A stretch of 64,000 nt of DNA from Sophora flavescens (taxonomy: Eukaryota > Streptophyta > Magnoliopsida > Fabales > Fabaceae): positions 73,235,676-73,299,675 of the forward strand of contig CM061065.1 of the NCBI GenBank assembly GCA_030762895.1. The letters run 5' to 3'. This document shows positions 12,201 to 24,200 of the stretch, one piece after another (the stretch's first letter is position 1; the number at the start of each line of letters is the position of its first letter). The notes under the pieces were generated by a model. The model was not told the origin of the DNA and made no database searches. It saw nothing but the letters and a program-made list of their open reading frames with translations. The position numbers and the translations under genes were made by a program.

Positions 12201-15200
12201 GGGTCTTTGGATGTGCATGCTATCCATGTTTAAGACCATACAACAAAAATAAACTGCAGTTCAGATCTAGTGATTGCACCTTCTTGGGTTATTCTCTTTC
12301 CCACAGAGGATATAGGTGTCTCTCTAAAGAGGGCAGGCTGTACATTTCAAAAGATTTGCAATTCAATGAGTACAAATTTCCTTTTAACACTCATTCAAGC
12401 CCAACTTCTGGTCCTGACACCACTGTTGAGTCAGTTTGTCCCATACCTCTCACGGTTATTCCCTTTTCCTTCCCTCCTAGTTCACCTGAACCTAGTCTAG
12501 CTGTACCTAGTCCTCCACCTGAAAGTGTCCCTGCTCCTTCACCTACTCTCTCTCCATTATCTCCAAACAATGGGTCTCCTAACTCTCCTACATCTAGTCA
12601 CTCCTCATTACCTTCTTTGCACTCAGGCCTTACGCCACAATATCCCACCTTTCCAACTCCCTCTCCTAGTCTGTCCAACACTTCTCACAGTCCATCTCCA
12701 CCCTCTATACAGCCTTCAAACACTCATAATATGGTTACAAGATCAAAGGCTAGAATGTCCACTGTCCTACTTACACAAGTTGAACCTCATTCACCTAAGG
12801 AGGCCTTGTCCTTACCCCATTGGAAAGAAGCCATGAAACTGGAATATGATGCTTTGGTGCATAATAACACTTGGACCCTAGTAGATTTACCACCACATAG
12901 ACAGGCCATTGGATGCAAGTGGGTGTTCCGTATCAAGGAGAATCCAGATGGGTCAATTAACAAATATAAGGCTAGGTTGGTGGCAAAAGGGTTTCACCAA
13001 AAACATGGCTTTGACTACACAAACTTTCTCACCAGTAGTCAAACCAGTAACAGTGAGGGTGATACTCACTTTAGCAGTCACTCATGGTTGGGAAATTCAG
13101 CAACTTGATGTGAATAACGCGTTTCTCAATGGACTGCTCACTGAAGAAGTGTACATGGAGCAACCAGTTGGGTTTATGAGCTCTAATCCTAGCCAAGTTT
13201 GCAGGCTGAACAAGGCCATCTATGGCCTCAAACAGGCACCTAGGGCCTGGTTGAGAGACTTACTAAAGCTCTCTTGGGGTTCGGTTTCAAGTCTAGCAGG
13301 TGTGACCCCTCCTTATTCATCCACACCTGAGATGTACGTATATTTTAATCTATGTTGATGACATTATTGTCACCGGTTCCTCATCTAGACGAATTACACA
13401 GCTTATTACCAAACTCAGTGCTGAATTTGCACTCAAACAACTAGGGGAATTGGACTATTTTCTGGGTGTTGAGGTTAAAAGGTTACCTACTGGGGGTCTT
13501 TTGTTGTCTCAGACTAAGTATATAAAAGACCTTCTCCATAAAGCACACATGGCTGAGGCTAAGCCCCTTCCAACTCCCATGACCAGCAGTTGCAAACTGA
13601 CCAAGTATGGAGCAAATTGCCTTCCAGATCCATCCCTATATAGATCAATAGTGGGTGCACTTCAATATGCAACCATTACAAGGCCAGAAATCTGCTATAG
13701 TGTTGGGAAAGTGTGCCAATTCCTTTCCCAACCCTTAGAGGAACACTGGAAAGCTGTCAAACACATCTTAAGATACCTGCAAGGCACTCTCACCTATGGT
13801 CTGCTACTTAAACCAGCCTTCAAACACAGTCCTCTCAGTCTACAGGCGTTCAGTGATGCTGATTGGGCAGCTGACACTGATGATAGGCGCTCAGTTTCAG
13901 GGTCATGTGTGTACCTTGGACCAAACTTGGTGTCGTGGTGGTCTAGAAAGCAAACTCTTGTGGCACAGTCAAGCACAAAAGCAGAGTACAAAAGCTTAGC
14001 TGCAACCACAGCTGAAGTGATTTGGCTGCAATCACTCCTCAAAGAGCTACAAGTGCCTACACTAAGTCCAGTGCTCTATTGTGATAACTTAAGTACAGTT
14101 TCTCTTCCCCATAACCCTGTACTTCACTCCAGGACTAAGCACATGGAGCTAGACCTTTTCTTTGTAAGAGAAAAGGTGCCAGACAAGACTCTAGCAGTCT
14201 GCCACATACCTGGAATAGACGAAGTTGCTTGATTTCTTGACAAAGCCTCTAACACAGAACAAATTTGAATAGTTAAGAAGAAACCTTGGCATTGTTGATA
14301 GGTTCACCTATGTAAACACACCCCCATGATTATAAAGGGATATGTTAGTGAGTATGAATAGATCAGTTAGTAGATTGTTAGAGGTAGTTAGGATTCAGTT
14401 AGACTCTCTTGAGTCGACTAGAATCGATATCGATACCAAGCTATTATAAATAGCTTCTCTCTCTCGTATTGATTAATCATCAATTACATAATACAATTTC
14501 AGATTTTCTCTCCCTCTCGATTCTCTCTTTCTCTTCTTCACTCTCTATATCTGTTTCTAATACTCGGGTAGCCCTTCCAAGATGTAGAAATAATTTGTCT
14601 TATTGATTTATTCAAATGATCAGAATGATACAATCTTAAATAGAGAGGAAAAGGAAATCTGTTTCCTTGATCATAGGAAAACAGAATCCCATAAAAACAG
14701 AAAAACAGATAATAGGAATATAAATCCCATGATATCAGGAATAATAATTGTATCCTTAATCCTAGGATTTTATTTCCCTAATTTATTTAAAAATAAACAT
14801 CAGAATATTCTTAAAATATCTACACTCCCCCTCAAGTTGGTGCATAGATATCTATCATGCCCAACTTGGTGATTTGATGTTCAAAACACTGTTTTAACAA
14901 GCCCTTTGGTAAGATGTTTGCAACTTGCTGATTGGTTGGGACAAATGGAATACAAATCACTCCTTCTTCAAGCTTTTCTTTGATAAAGTGTTTGTCAATC
15001 TCAACATGCTTTGTTCGGTCATGTAAGACTGGATTATGAGCAATGCTTATAGCAGCCTTGTTATCACAATACAGTTGCATAGGAAAGGTTATTGGTCTTT
15101 CAAGTTCTTCTAGTACACGTTTCAGCCATAGAACCTCACAAATTCCTTGAGCCATTGATCTAAACTCTTCTTTAGCACTACTCCTAGAAACAACATTTTG

Positions 15201-18200
15201 TTTTTTGCTCCTCCATGTGACAAGGTTACCCCATACAAAGGTGCAATACCCTAAGGTTGACTTTCTATCAGTAATAGAACCCGCCCAATCAGCATCAGTA
15301 TATACCTCAATTCCTCTCTTCTCATGTTTCCCAAAGAAAAGACCCTTTTCTTGTGTGCCTTTCAAGTATCGAAGAATTTTGTAAACAACCTCTAAGCTAT
15401 GAAGCACCGATACTCCAAAATGGATGCCGTATCCGTATCCGACACGTATCCGATACCGATACTCTCCGATACTCCATAAATACGTGTCGAAAGAGTATCG
15501 AACACGTCTTTTTAAAAAAAGAAAAAGAAAAAATCCCAATACTCCATCCGATACTTCGTTGACACACTCCTATATGTTCAAATGGGGGCTTCGATACATT
15601 TAACTGAAAGTGACTATTCACCTCTTAGCCATCATGACTTCAGATTTGAGAGTTGGAACTTCAACTCCCACTCTTTCATTGTAACAAATGCAATTTAAGA
15701 TCCAGCTCCCAATACCTATACATTTTCTTCACCTATATCATGTCTCTCCTTTATTGCATCTTCAAACTTTCAGTTTGCTATTATTTTCTTTAAAGATTCG
15801 GCTCGTCTTTCTTCTTCAAAGGTTCAGCTAGATATTGAAGTTTCAAATTGAAACCACCAACTAGGTATTGAAATTTGAAAGTTTCAAATTGAAACTTATC
15901 CAATGACTGGGACCTCTGGGTATTCATACGCTACTATGCATCATTATTATATATATTATGTGAATTTTTTATATATATTTAAGTATGTATCCCAAATGTA
16001 TCGTATCTTATATTTTTTAGGAAAAGACGTATCGACGTATCGGATACATATCGTATCCGATACTCGTGATCGATATCTGTGCATCATAGCCTCTAAGTGT
16101 TCTTCATATGGAGAATTCATGAACTTACTCACCATGCTTTACAGTAAAGCAATGTCAGGACGAGTATGAGATAAGTAGATAAGTTTCCCAACTAGCCTTT
16201 GGTACCTTCCTGTGTCTACTGGAACACCATCTTTAGCATCTCCAAGTTTAGTCTTGACTTCAATAGGAGTGTCTGAAGGCTTGCAACCACTCATTCCAGT
16301 TTCTTCCAAGAGATCTAGGATGTACTTCCTTTGTGAGACTACTATGCCCCTCTTTGATCTAGCCACCTCCATTCCAAGGAAATAGCGAAGCTGTCCAAGA
16401 TCTTTGACTTCAAATTCCTTGGCTAAATTTTGCTTCAAAATGTTCATCTCAGTTATATCATCACCTGTCAATATTATGTCATCTACGTAGACAATTAAAA
16501 TTGAAATTTTGCCTTCAGTAGACTTCTTTATGAATAGTGTGTGATCTGACTGACCTTGATTATATCCTAAGCCTTTTACAAATCTTGTAAATCTTTCAAA
16601 CCAGGCTCTAGGGGACTATTTGAGTCCATATAAAGATTTTTTCAGCTTACATACCTTATTCCCAAAGTTTTCAGTAAACCCATGTGGAGGTTCCATGTAG
16701 ACGACTTCTACCAAATCTCCATTTAGGACTGCATTCTTCACATCAAGTTGAGTTAGTGGCCAATCAAGGTTGGCTGCAACTGAGAGAAGGCCTCGAGCTG
16801 TGTTTAGCTTTGCCACCGGAGAGAAGGTTTCAGACTAATCTACTCCATATGTCTGCGTAAAGCCTTTGGCCACCAGGCGAGCTTTGTATCTTTCCAAGGA
16901 ACCATCTGAGTTATATTTCAAAGTAAACACCCATTTACCCTTTTGGCAGATCCACTTTCTCCCAAGTAGCATTCTTCTCTAGAGCTCTCATCTCCTCAAA
17001 AACAGCTTCCCTCCATTGGGGAACATTTAGAGCTTCCTGGACATTGTTAGGAATAGTGACACTAGAGACTTGTGAGATAAAGGCACAATATGAGGCTGAA
17101 ATATTTTTGTAAGACACAAAGTTTGACAAAGGGTGTTTTGTTGCGCAAGATCTAACTCCTTTTCTAAGAGCAATTGGAAGATCATCTTTAGAGTTACCTG
17201 AGGGATTATTGTCAAGATTTCTTTGGGAATTATCATGAATTTCATGATCCATCCTCTGATCAGATTCTTGATGGTGCTGCTGAATAATGCCTTTCTTCCT
17301 TTTTTTATGCCTGATGTTCTTTTGTATACACTTGACCATTGTACCGTTTCCTTCCTGTTTGATCAATTGGTTCATTTTGAGCATTTTGAGGTGGCATTGT
17401 TGTATCCTGCTCACTGGCAGAATTATTGTAGTTATTTAATTCATTTGTTTCCTCAAATTTATCATTTTCTGCCTCACAAATTTCTAGAGGTGTGTCCGGA
17501 AATTCAAGGCAGAAATCAGTTACATCTAAAATAGAAAAAGCATCTTCACTATCCTGCTCCCCCTGAAGATGGGACTTGTGATAATATGAAGTTCCTTCAA
17601 AAAAGGTGACATCCATAGACAGAAACATCCTTTTTGAGATTGGATCAAAACATTTATATCCTCTCTGATTAGAGGGATATCCAACAAAAATGCATTTGTA
17701 TTCTTTGGGGTCAAGTTTTGAACGCTTGGGATCATGGTTATGAACAAAAGCTACACTTCCAAATTTTTTTAAAGGAATATCAGTGATGAGCCGTGAGCTT
17801 GGAAAACATGTGGTGAACATATGCAAGGGAGTTTGAAAGTTCAAAATCCCAGCGGGCAGCCTATTTATCAAATAGGTGGCAGTTAAAATTGTCTCCCCCC
17901 AAAGATACTTAGGGACTTTTGTTTGGAAACTTAGAGCCCTAGCAACTACAAGGAGGTGTTTGTTTTTCCTTTCTGCCACCCCATTCTGCTGAGGAGTATT
18001 AGTGCAAGAACTCTGGTGCACAATGCCCTTCGCAGCAAAAAAATAATCCAAAATATTGTTGAAAAATTCCTTGTCATTATCACTACGAAAATTTTTAATT
18101 TGAGTCTGAAATTGTGTTTGGATCATGTGATAAAAAATTTTGAACACAAGTGCAGCATCGGATTTTTCACGTAAAAGGAAGACCCAAGTGACCCTAGTGT

Positions 18201-21200
18201 GATCATCAATAAAAGTGATGAACCAACGTTTTCCAGAAATAGTTGATATTCTAGAAGGACCCCAAACATCATTATGAATCATAGTAAAAGGTTCATATTT
18301 TTTGTATGGTTGGGGAGGAAAAATAGCACGATGGTGCTTTGCTAATTCACAAGACTCACATTTAAAAGACAACTGATTTTTATTCATAAATAACTTGGGA
18401 AACAAATGTCTTAAATATTGGACATTAGGGTGTCCTAATCGACAATGCCATAACATAATGTCTTTATTAGAAACTGAAACAGAATTGAAACAGGTCCGCT
18501 GGTCGTGTCTTCCAAAAGTTGGGTAGTTACTAAGAAGATAGAGACCATTATCCTGCCTAGCACCCCCAATCATCTTCCCCGAGGATAAATCCTAAAATTC
18601 ACAATGAGAAGACCAGACATTAATTCGACAATTATGATCAAGGGTTAGTTTGCTAACAGACACAAGATTATATGACAGATTAGGAACATGTAGGACATCC
18701 TTAAGGATTAAAGAAGGCGAAAGATTTATAGCTCCCTTTCCAGCTACAGTAGCTAGGGAACCATCAGCAAGTTTAACCTTTTGATTTCCTGCACTAGGTA
18801 TATAGGAGGAAAAATATTGTGAAACACTGGTCATATGATCAGTGGCACCTGAATCTAATATCCAAGGGCCATTAGAACCTGTACATGCAACAATAGCAAT
18901 AAAATGATTACCTGACTGGGCTATAGAACAAGATGGATTAGAATTTCCTAGTGTGATTGGAAGAGTTTGGACAAGTGCTCTTTTTGTTCCTTTGTGAATG
19001 GAAGAGATTCTGAGGAAGATTGCTTCTCCGGATCAGTGTTGCTTGCTTGGAATGCACGAGTGTCTCCCCTAAATCTGTTATCACTGGCTGGTTTCTTCTT
19101 TGAGGGTGGTTTCCCATGCAATTTCCAGCATGTTTCTCGAGTATGCCACAACCGTTTACAATGGTCACACCAAGGTTTCTGCTTTCCTCCTCGCCTATCA
19201 CCTTCTGAGTCTCCTCCCCGGGCTACAAGTGCTGATCCTTCATGATCATTTTTCAGCATCACTTTCCTTCTTGCTTCTTCTCTTCGTACTTCAGAAAACA
19301 CCTCTAGAATAGATGGCAGAGGTTTCCTTCCTAAGATACGTCCCCGAACTTCATCAAGATCCTTGTTCAATCTTGCTAGGAAGACAAATACTCGCCCTCT
19401 TTCTACTTTTTTCTTGTAGCGAGCACTATCCATGCTACTTTCCCACTCTTCTTCTTCAAACATGTCTAGTTCCTGCCATATAGTCATCATCTCATTATAA
19501 TAAACTGTTACCTCATGTTCACCTTGCTGTATTTTCCACATTCGGGTGGTCAGTTCAAAAAGCTGCGAGGGATTATCCAGGTCTGAGTATGTCTCCTTCA
19601 CAAGATCCCATACATCACGAGTTGTTGGGAGGAACATAAAGGGCTTACCAATTATCGGGTCCGTAGAATTGATCAGCCAAGCTGTAACCATAGAATTTTC
19701 AGTCCGCCACTGTTTGTATTTCGGATCACTGGTGGCTGGAACATTCACTTGTCCATTCAAGTATCCAAGCTTCCCCTTGCCATCAATCACCAACTATACA
19801 GATTTGGACCACTCAACATAATTTTTACCATTTAATTTATGAATGGTAATTTGAAGAGAGTGGTCGCTGACAGTCGTGACTCCTTGCTGAGGACCGCCGT
19901 CGGATGGTGTCGAAGTCGCTCCTGTAGGCTGCTGGTTGCCGCCACTTGTCGAAGTCGCTTTTGTCGGTCGCTGGTTGTCGCCGCTAGTCGGAGTCGCCCC
20001 CATAGACTGCTGGTCGCCGTCCTTAGAACCCATCATGGCAGCCCTATAATTCATCGAACCCTAAGGCTCTGATACCATGTAGAAATAATTTGTCTTATTG
20101 ATTTATTCAAATGATCAAAATGATACAATCTTAAATAGAGAGGAAAAGGAATCTGTTTCCTTGATCATAGGAAAACATAATCCCATAAAAACAGAAAAAC
20201 AGATAATAGGAATATAAATCCCATGATATCAGAAATAATAATTCTATCCTTAATCCTAGGATTTTATTTCCCTAATTTATTTAAAAATAAACATCAGAAT
20301 ATTCTTAAAATATCTACACAAGATAACATCAATTTGTTCTTGATCGGAGACAGGGTCACCAATTGAGTAGAGTGCATCGACTAGGGCTTTCACATGCAAG
20401 ATGAACTCCGAAATTGAATGATCCTCTTTCTTCGTATTTGAGCTCTCGGTGCGAAGCATTCTTGCTCTCGCACGAGTCTTAGACTGAAAGTGATTGTGAA
20501 GTTTCTCCCAAATTTGCCACGAGTGAACACATCCGATCAATCGAGTGAGAATTGGAGTCGTGACAGAGGCTTGAAGCCAAGAAAGGAGCAACGAATCTTG
20601 AAGCTCCCATCGTGTGTATTTTGGATTTAGGGTTCCGACAAGTCTATCTGACTCAGAGAGATATCGGATTGGAATTTGCGGTGAAACAAGAAACCTATGA
20701 AGTTGATGCGTCTTTATGATTGGCTCAATCACTTTGCTTCCACAACAAGAAATTGTCCTCTGTCTTGAAGAAATTTAATATGCCATTCGATAGGTACCAG
20801 AAAATTAAGAGAACAGGATACAAGAATTCACCGCACTCTATCGTATTCAGCCCTGATCAGGGTGATATCAGGACCTGGTTTGCGGAAATACAAGAAGGAA
20901 AGAAAATGCAGAAAATAAAGAAAAGACTCTAGGCAATTTGAGAGGACTAGTCTCCCAAGTCCCAACTAATTTCCAGCCTACTCTCCCCTCTTCTCACCCC
21001 ATAGTATGGAGCCCGGATTCTCCAAAAATGTAAATGTATCTCGTGTCCGTCTCGATACTCATAGGATACTTCCGGATACGTACCCAAGAAAAGTATCCTC
21101 TTTTTTTTTTTTTTTTTACCCGATACTCGTAGGATACTTCTGGATATGTATCCAAGGAGTATCCCTTTGACAGAGGTATCTTTTGATGAAACACACTTAG

Positions 21201-24200
21201 AAGTTGTTTTTTTCTAAATGATGATAAAAGGGGAGAGGAGACCGAATCAGTTAGCATTAGACAATAATTTTAGTAAAGATGCTTTTCAATTATTGGCTTT
21301 TGTATAGAGTCAAGACTTGTTTTGAGTTCTACTAAATATGCTTTTGTTGATATTCTGACATAGAGGAAACAATATATTATGATACAGGTAGCACTGTATT
21401 TTTGTTGTTATTATGATCACGGTATTTTTTTGTATCAATTATGGTCATCATTTTTATTAAAGCAAGGTGATCAAGTCACCATAAATTTATGATCATTATA
21501 GTTATGAGTCGTGCTAATTTGACACAAATTTCTCGACATCATACGCGACATTTGCTACAGTAGCGCTACTGTAGCAACACTTTTTTTTAAAAAATTTTGA
21601 CTTTTTTAAAAAAATAAAAAATTTATTTCTAAAAAAACTCATTCACCAGATATTTGTACATGATTCACCAGATATTTGTACATACTTAAGCAAAAAATTT
21701 ATTTATCAAAAAAACCCATTCACCAGATATTTACACATACTTAATCAAAAAATTTATTTATAAAAAAAAAACACATTCACCAAATAATGAACTGAATTCC
21801 CCAGATATTTATACCTGATTCACCATATATTTGCACATACTTAACCAAAAAATTTATTTCTCAAAAAAACATATCCACCAGATAATGAACTGAATTCACC
21901 AGATATTTGCACATACTTAACCAAAAAAATTATTTCTCAAAAAAACCCATTCACCAGATAATGAACCGAATTCACCTGATATTTGTACATGATTCACCAG
22001 ATATTTGCACATACTTAACCAAAAAATTTATTTCTCAAAAAAACTCATTCACCAGATATTTACACATACTTAACCAAAAAATTTATTTCTCAAAAAAAAA
22101 CCATTCACCAGATAATGAACTGAATTCACCAGATATTTATACCTGATTTACCATATATTTGCACATACTTAACCAAAAAATTTATTTATCAAAAAAACAT
22201 ATTCACCAGATAATGAACTGAATTCACTCACCAGATATTTATACCGGATTCACCATATATTTGCACATACTTAATCAAAAAAAAAATTTATCAAAAAAAC
22301 CCATTCACCAGATAATGAACTGAATTCATCAGATATTTGTACCCGATTCACCAGATATTTACACATACTTAATCAAAAAAATTATTTATAAAAAAAATTA
22401 AAATTTAAAAAAAAAAATGGACCTGCTACAGTGCCGCACAGTGCGGCACTTACGGTGTCCCCGTATTGATGTCCGGCTCTTGTGTCAAATTATCATTACT
22501 GTTATAGTTATATATTAAGGAGAAATGATCAATGTCTATTTTTTTATAAATATTTTGCATCTATATAAAATATTTTCTATAATTTTTTCTTAACGTATCC
22601 CGGGCTTATCGTATCCTAAATTTCAAAAAATTTCCCGTATCTCCATATCCGTGCCGTATCGTACCCGTACCCGTATCCTACTAAGTATCCGGGCTTCATA
22701 CCCCATACATGTAATCTCTCTCTTAATTTCACAATCCCACGCCTGCCTTCCCCCACCTCATTACTGCCAGCTAGGCAGTTAGTTAGAATATTCCCTGCTA
22801 ATTCTGATCAAGTGCACCGCCCCTCATTGATTCCTCACGTTCCCTACTCTTTTGGACCTCTTCACATAGACTTCAGGGACTTTGGGCCTTGGGTCCGCTT
22901 CACATTGTCTCATTTTTGCATCATTCCTTTGTTTTCCAACATATTAAGCATTTATTGTTTTCCATGTAAAGCTTTTCTTGGTTTTTCCTGTGTATTAACA
23001 AATCCAAATATAACGTTCGATTTTTTTATATTGGCAGTTAACGTAGATGATGCTGTGGATGATATTGTACGCCAGTTTAAAGGTGTTTCAGATGATTTAA
23101 AGAGAAAAGTTGTTGGTCCATTATCCCCCACCACTGAAAGTTCTTCTACATCTAACACTTGGAACTCCTGGAATGCGGATGAAATGGATAAAAGTATGTC
23201 AAGGAAAATTGCTTCAGAAAGTGTGTTAAGCTCTGATAATGAGGAAGGTGAAAAAAAAGTTAATATTGGCCATGAGAATATTGATAGAGAAGTAGAAGAA
23301 GATAGTGAGTGGCATTCTGACAATGAATTGAGCTCAAAGGATTATTCACAACAAGTGGTAAATCATGGCAAAGTGTCTAGTAACTTGGATCAAGATGGAA
23401 AACATGACGCGGTGATGGATGCTAAGGTTGGCAAGGATGTTCCAGTTACACATTTCTCTCAACATCCTGATAATTTAGAGGATCCAGTTGGAGTGCCACC
23501 TGAGGTCTGTGTAGACAGCTGGGTTTGCTTTAATTTTTGTTTTTCACATCACACTTTGATTTGTTGATTGAGATATTTGGTTTGCTGTTACTTATTGGTG
23601 TGTGCTTAAATTATTCATTAGCCGCTTATTGTCTCTCTTACTAGGCTGCTCACTGGTATGCTGCCTACTTGGTAAAGTTTGGAATAGCACTCATATAACT
23701 GAGACATGATGGAAAATATACAACATTTATATACTGTTTTCCTTTAAGAGGAGAAAAAAAGAATGATCCCCCATTCACATGAAAAAGTTAGAAGATGAAT
23801 CTGTGCCTTTACTGAGTTGATTCCATGAACTTGCTAAATGCTTGTTTTAATTGTTTGCGCGATCAGCATGTATGCACTAGTTGTTTGCTAATAGGGAAGG
23901 AGCGTGAGCTATATTACCAGATCAAGTGTCCTAGTTTTCAGAGATCTGTTTAAGTGTTTAAAACTCAGTTACCCTAATTATTTATGAAATCTTTTAAAAA
24001 AAAGTTGTTTCCAATAGTTTTTATTGTAAATTTAAAAATGAGAACCACGAGGCAATGCAAACATGATGGTGTATTCTATTGACCTTCATAATTTTACCGT
24101 TTTGCAGTGGACCCCACCAAATGTGACTGTACCTATTTTGAATTTGGTTGACAACATATTTCAGCTTAAGAAAAGGGGCTGGCTAAGGTATATTACTCTG

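Larger units (their letters stand above)
9470..14562 (+). mobile_element. Copia element 2 (plus), complete with both LTRs
   Basis: A 5.1 kb element with 220-bp LTRs at both ends, a primer-binding site directly after the 5' LTR, a gag-pol region and a purine-rich run (ataaaggga) before the 3' LTR. Flanks are CTCGA on the left and CTCGG on the right, a 5-bp target duplication with one difference. The LTRs differ mainly in one patch (around 9526-9545 versus 14398-14420), so the insertion is not recent. It sits in opposite orientation inside gag of element 1. Confidence 0.9.
14583..20318 (-). mobile_element. Copia element 3 (minus), complete, TSD CAAGA
   Basis: LTRs lie at 14583-14824 and 20078-20318. 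The perfect 5-bp target duplication CAAGA is at 14578-14582 and 20319-20323. A polypurine tract complement (ctccccctcaag) adjoins the left LTR, and the primer-binding site complement (ggctctgatacca) adjoins the right one. The LTRs differ at only a few bases (for example gatcagaatg/gatcaaaatg, aaaggaaatc/aaaggaatc), so it is fairly young. It carries the hAT-like insert at 15397-16089 in its RNase H region. Confidence 0.93.
5479..20790 (-). mobile_element. Copia element 1 (minus), split by elements 2 and 3
   Basis: The element is read right to left: gag N-terminus at 20324-20790, a 20-base gag piece at 14563-14582, the rest of gag and pol at 5702-9469, a polypurine tract (complement at 5690-5697) and one LTR at 5479-5689. 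The gag text continues across both inserts (VILEGLPEEYDSLIN, split after IL and after PE), which proves that elements 2 and 3 landed in this copy. No second LTR is visible at the right end. Domain order gag-protease-integrase-RT-RNase H identifies Copia. Many stops and frameshifts make it non-functional. Confidence 0.85.
21005..22700 (+). mobile_element. Second hAT-like element with GATAC/GTATC subterminal words
   Basis: The ends are TATGGAGCCCGGATTCT and, inverted, TATGAAGCCCGGATACTT. Flanks CCCCATAG and CCCCATAC match at 7 of 8 bases. As in 15397-16089, the subterminal parts are full of 'gatactc', 'gtatcc' and 'ggatac' words (21045-21180 and 22590-22690), so the two elements look related. 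The middle is occupied by another inserted element (21506-22501). No transposase is visible. Confidence 0.65.
4474..23037 (+). other. 18.5 kb intron expanded by nested transposons
   Basis: The exon codon split G|TT (Val of LAVNVDDAVDD) joins 4473 to 23038, so everything between is intron. Roughly 4474-5274 and 22709-23037 look like host intron or old repeat debris. The rest is made of Copia elements 1, 2 and 3, two hAT-like elements and a Mutator-like element. Bases 4676-4800 and 4856-4980 are a degenerate duplication (both with 'gcatgg.at..ga.ttgagt', 'agaagtataggatt' and a final 'ggttctc/agttctc'). Confidence 0.85.

Noticed and set aside
10175..13108. Intact 977-aa Copia polyprotein in element 2
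   Set aside because: The gag part is read in the wrong frame over 10500-10950 (the zinc knuckle is in another frame), and RT breaks near 13020. The long frame is fortuitous continuity.
14832..15539. A 235-aa protein that starts MGFFLFLFLKRRVRYS
   Set aside because: The N-terminal 60 residues are read-through of the inserted hAT-like element; only the part from 15396 down is Copia RNase H.
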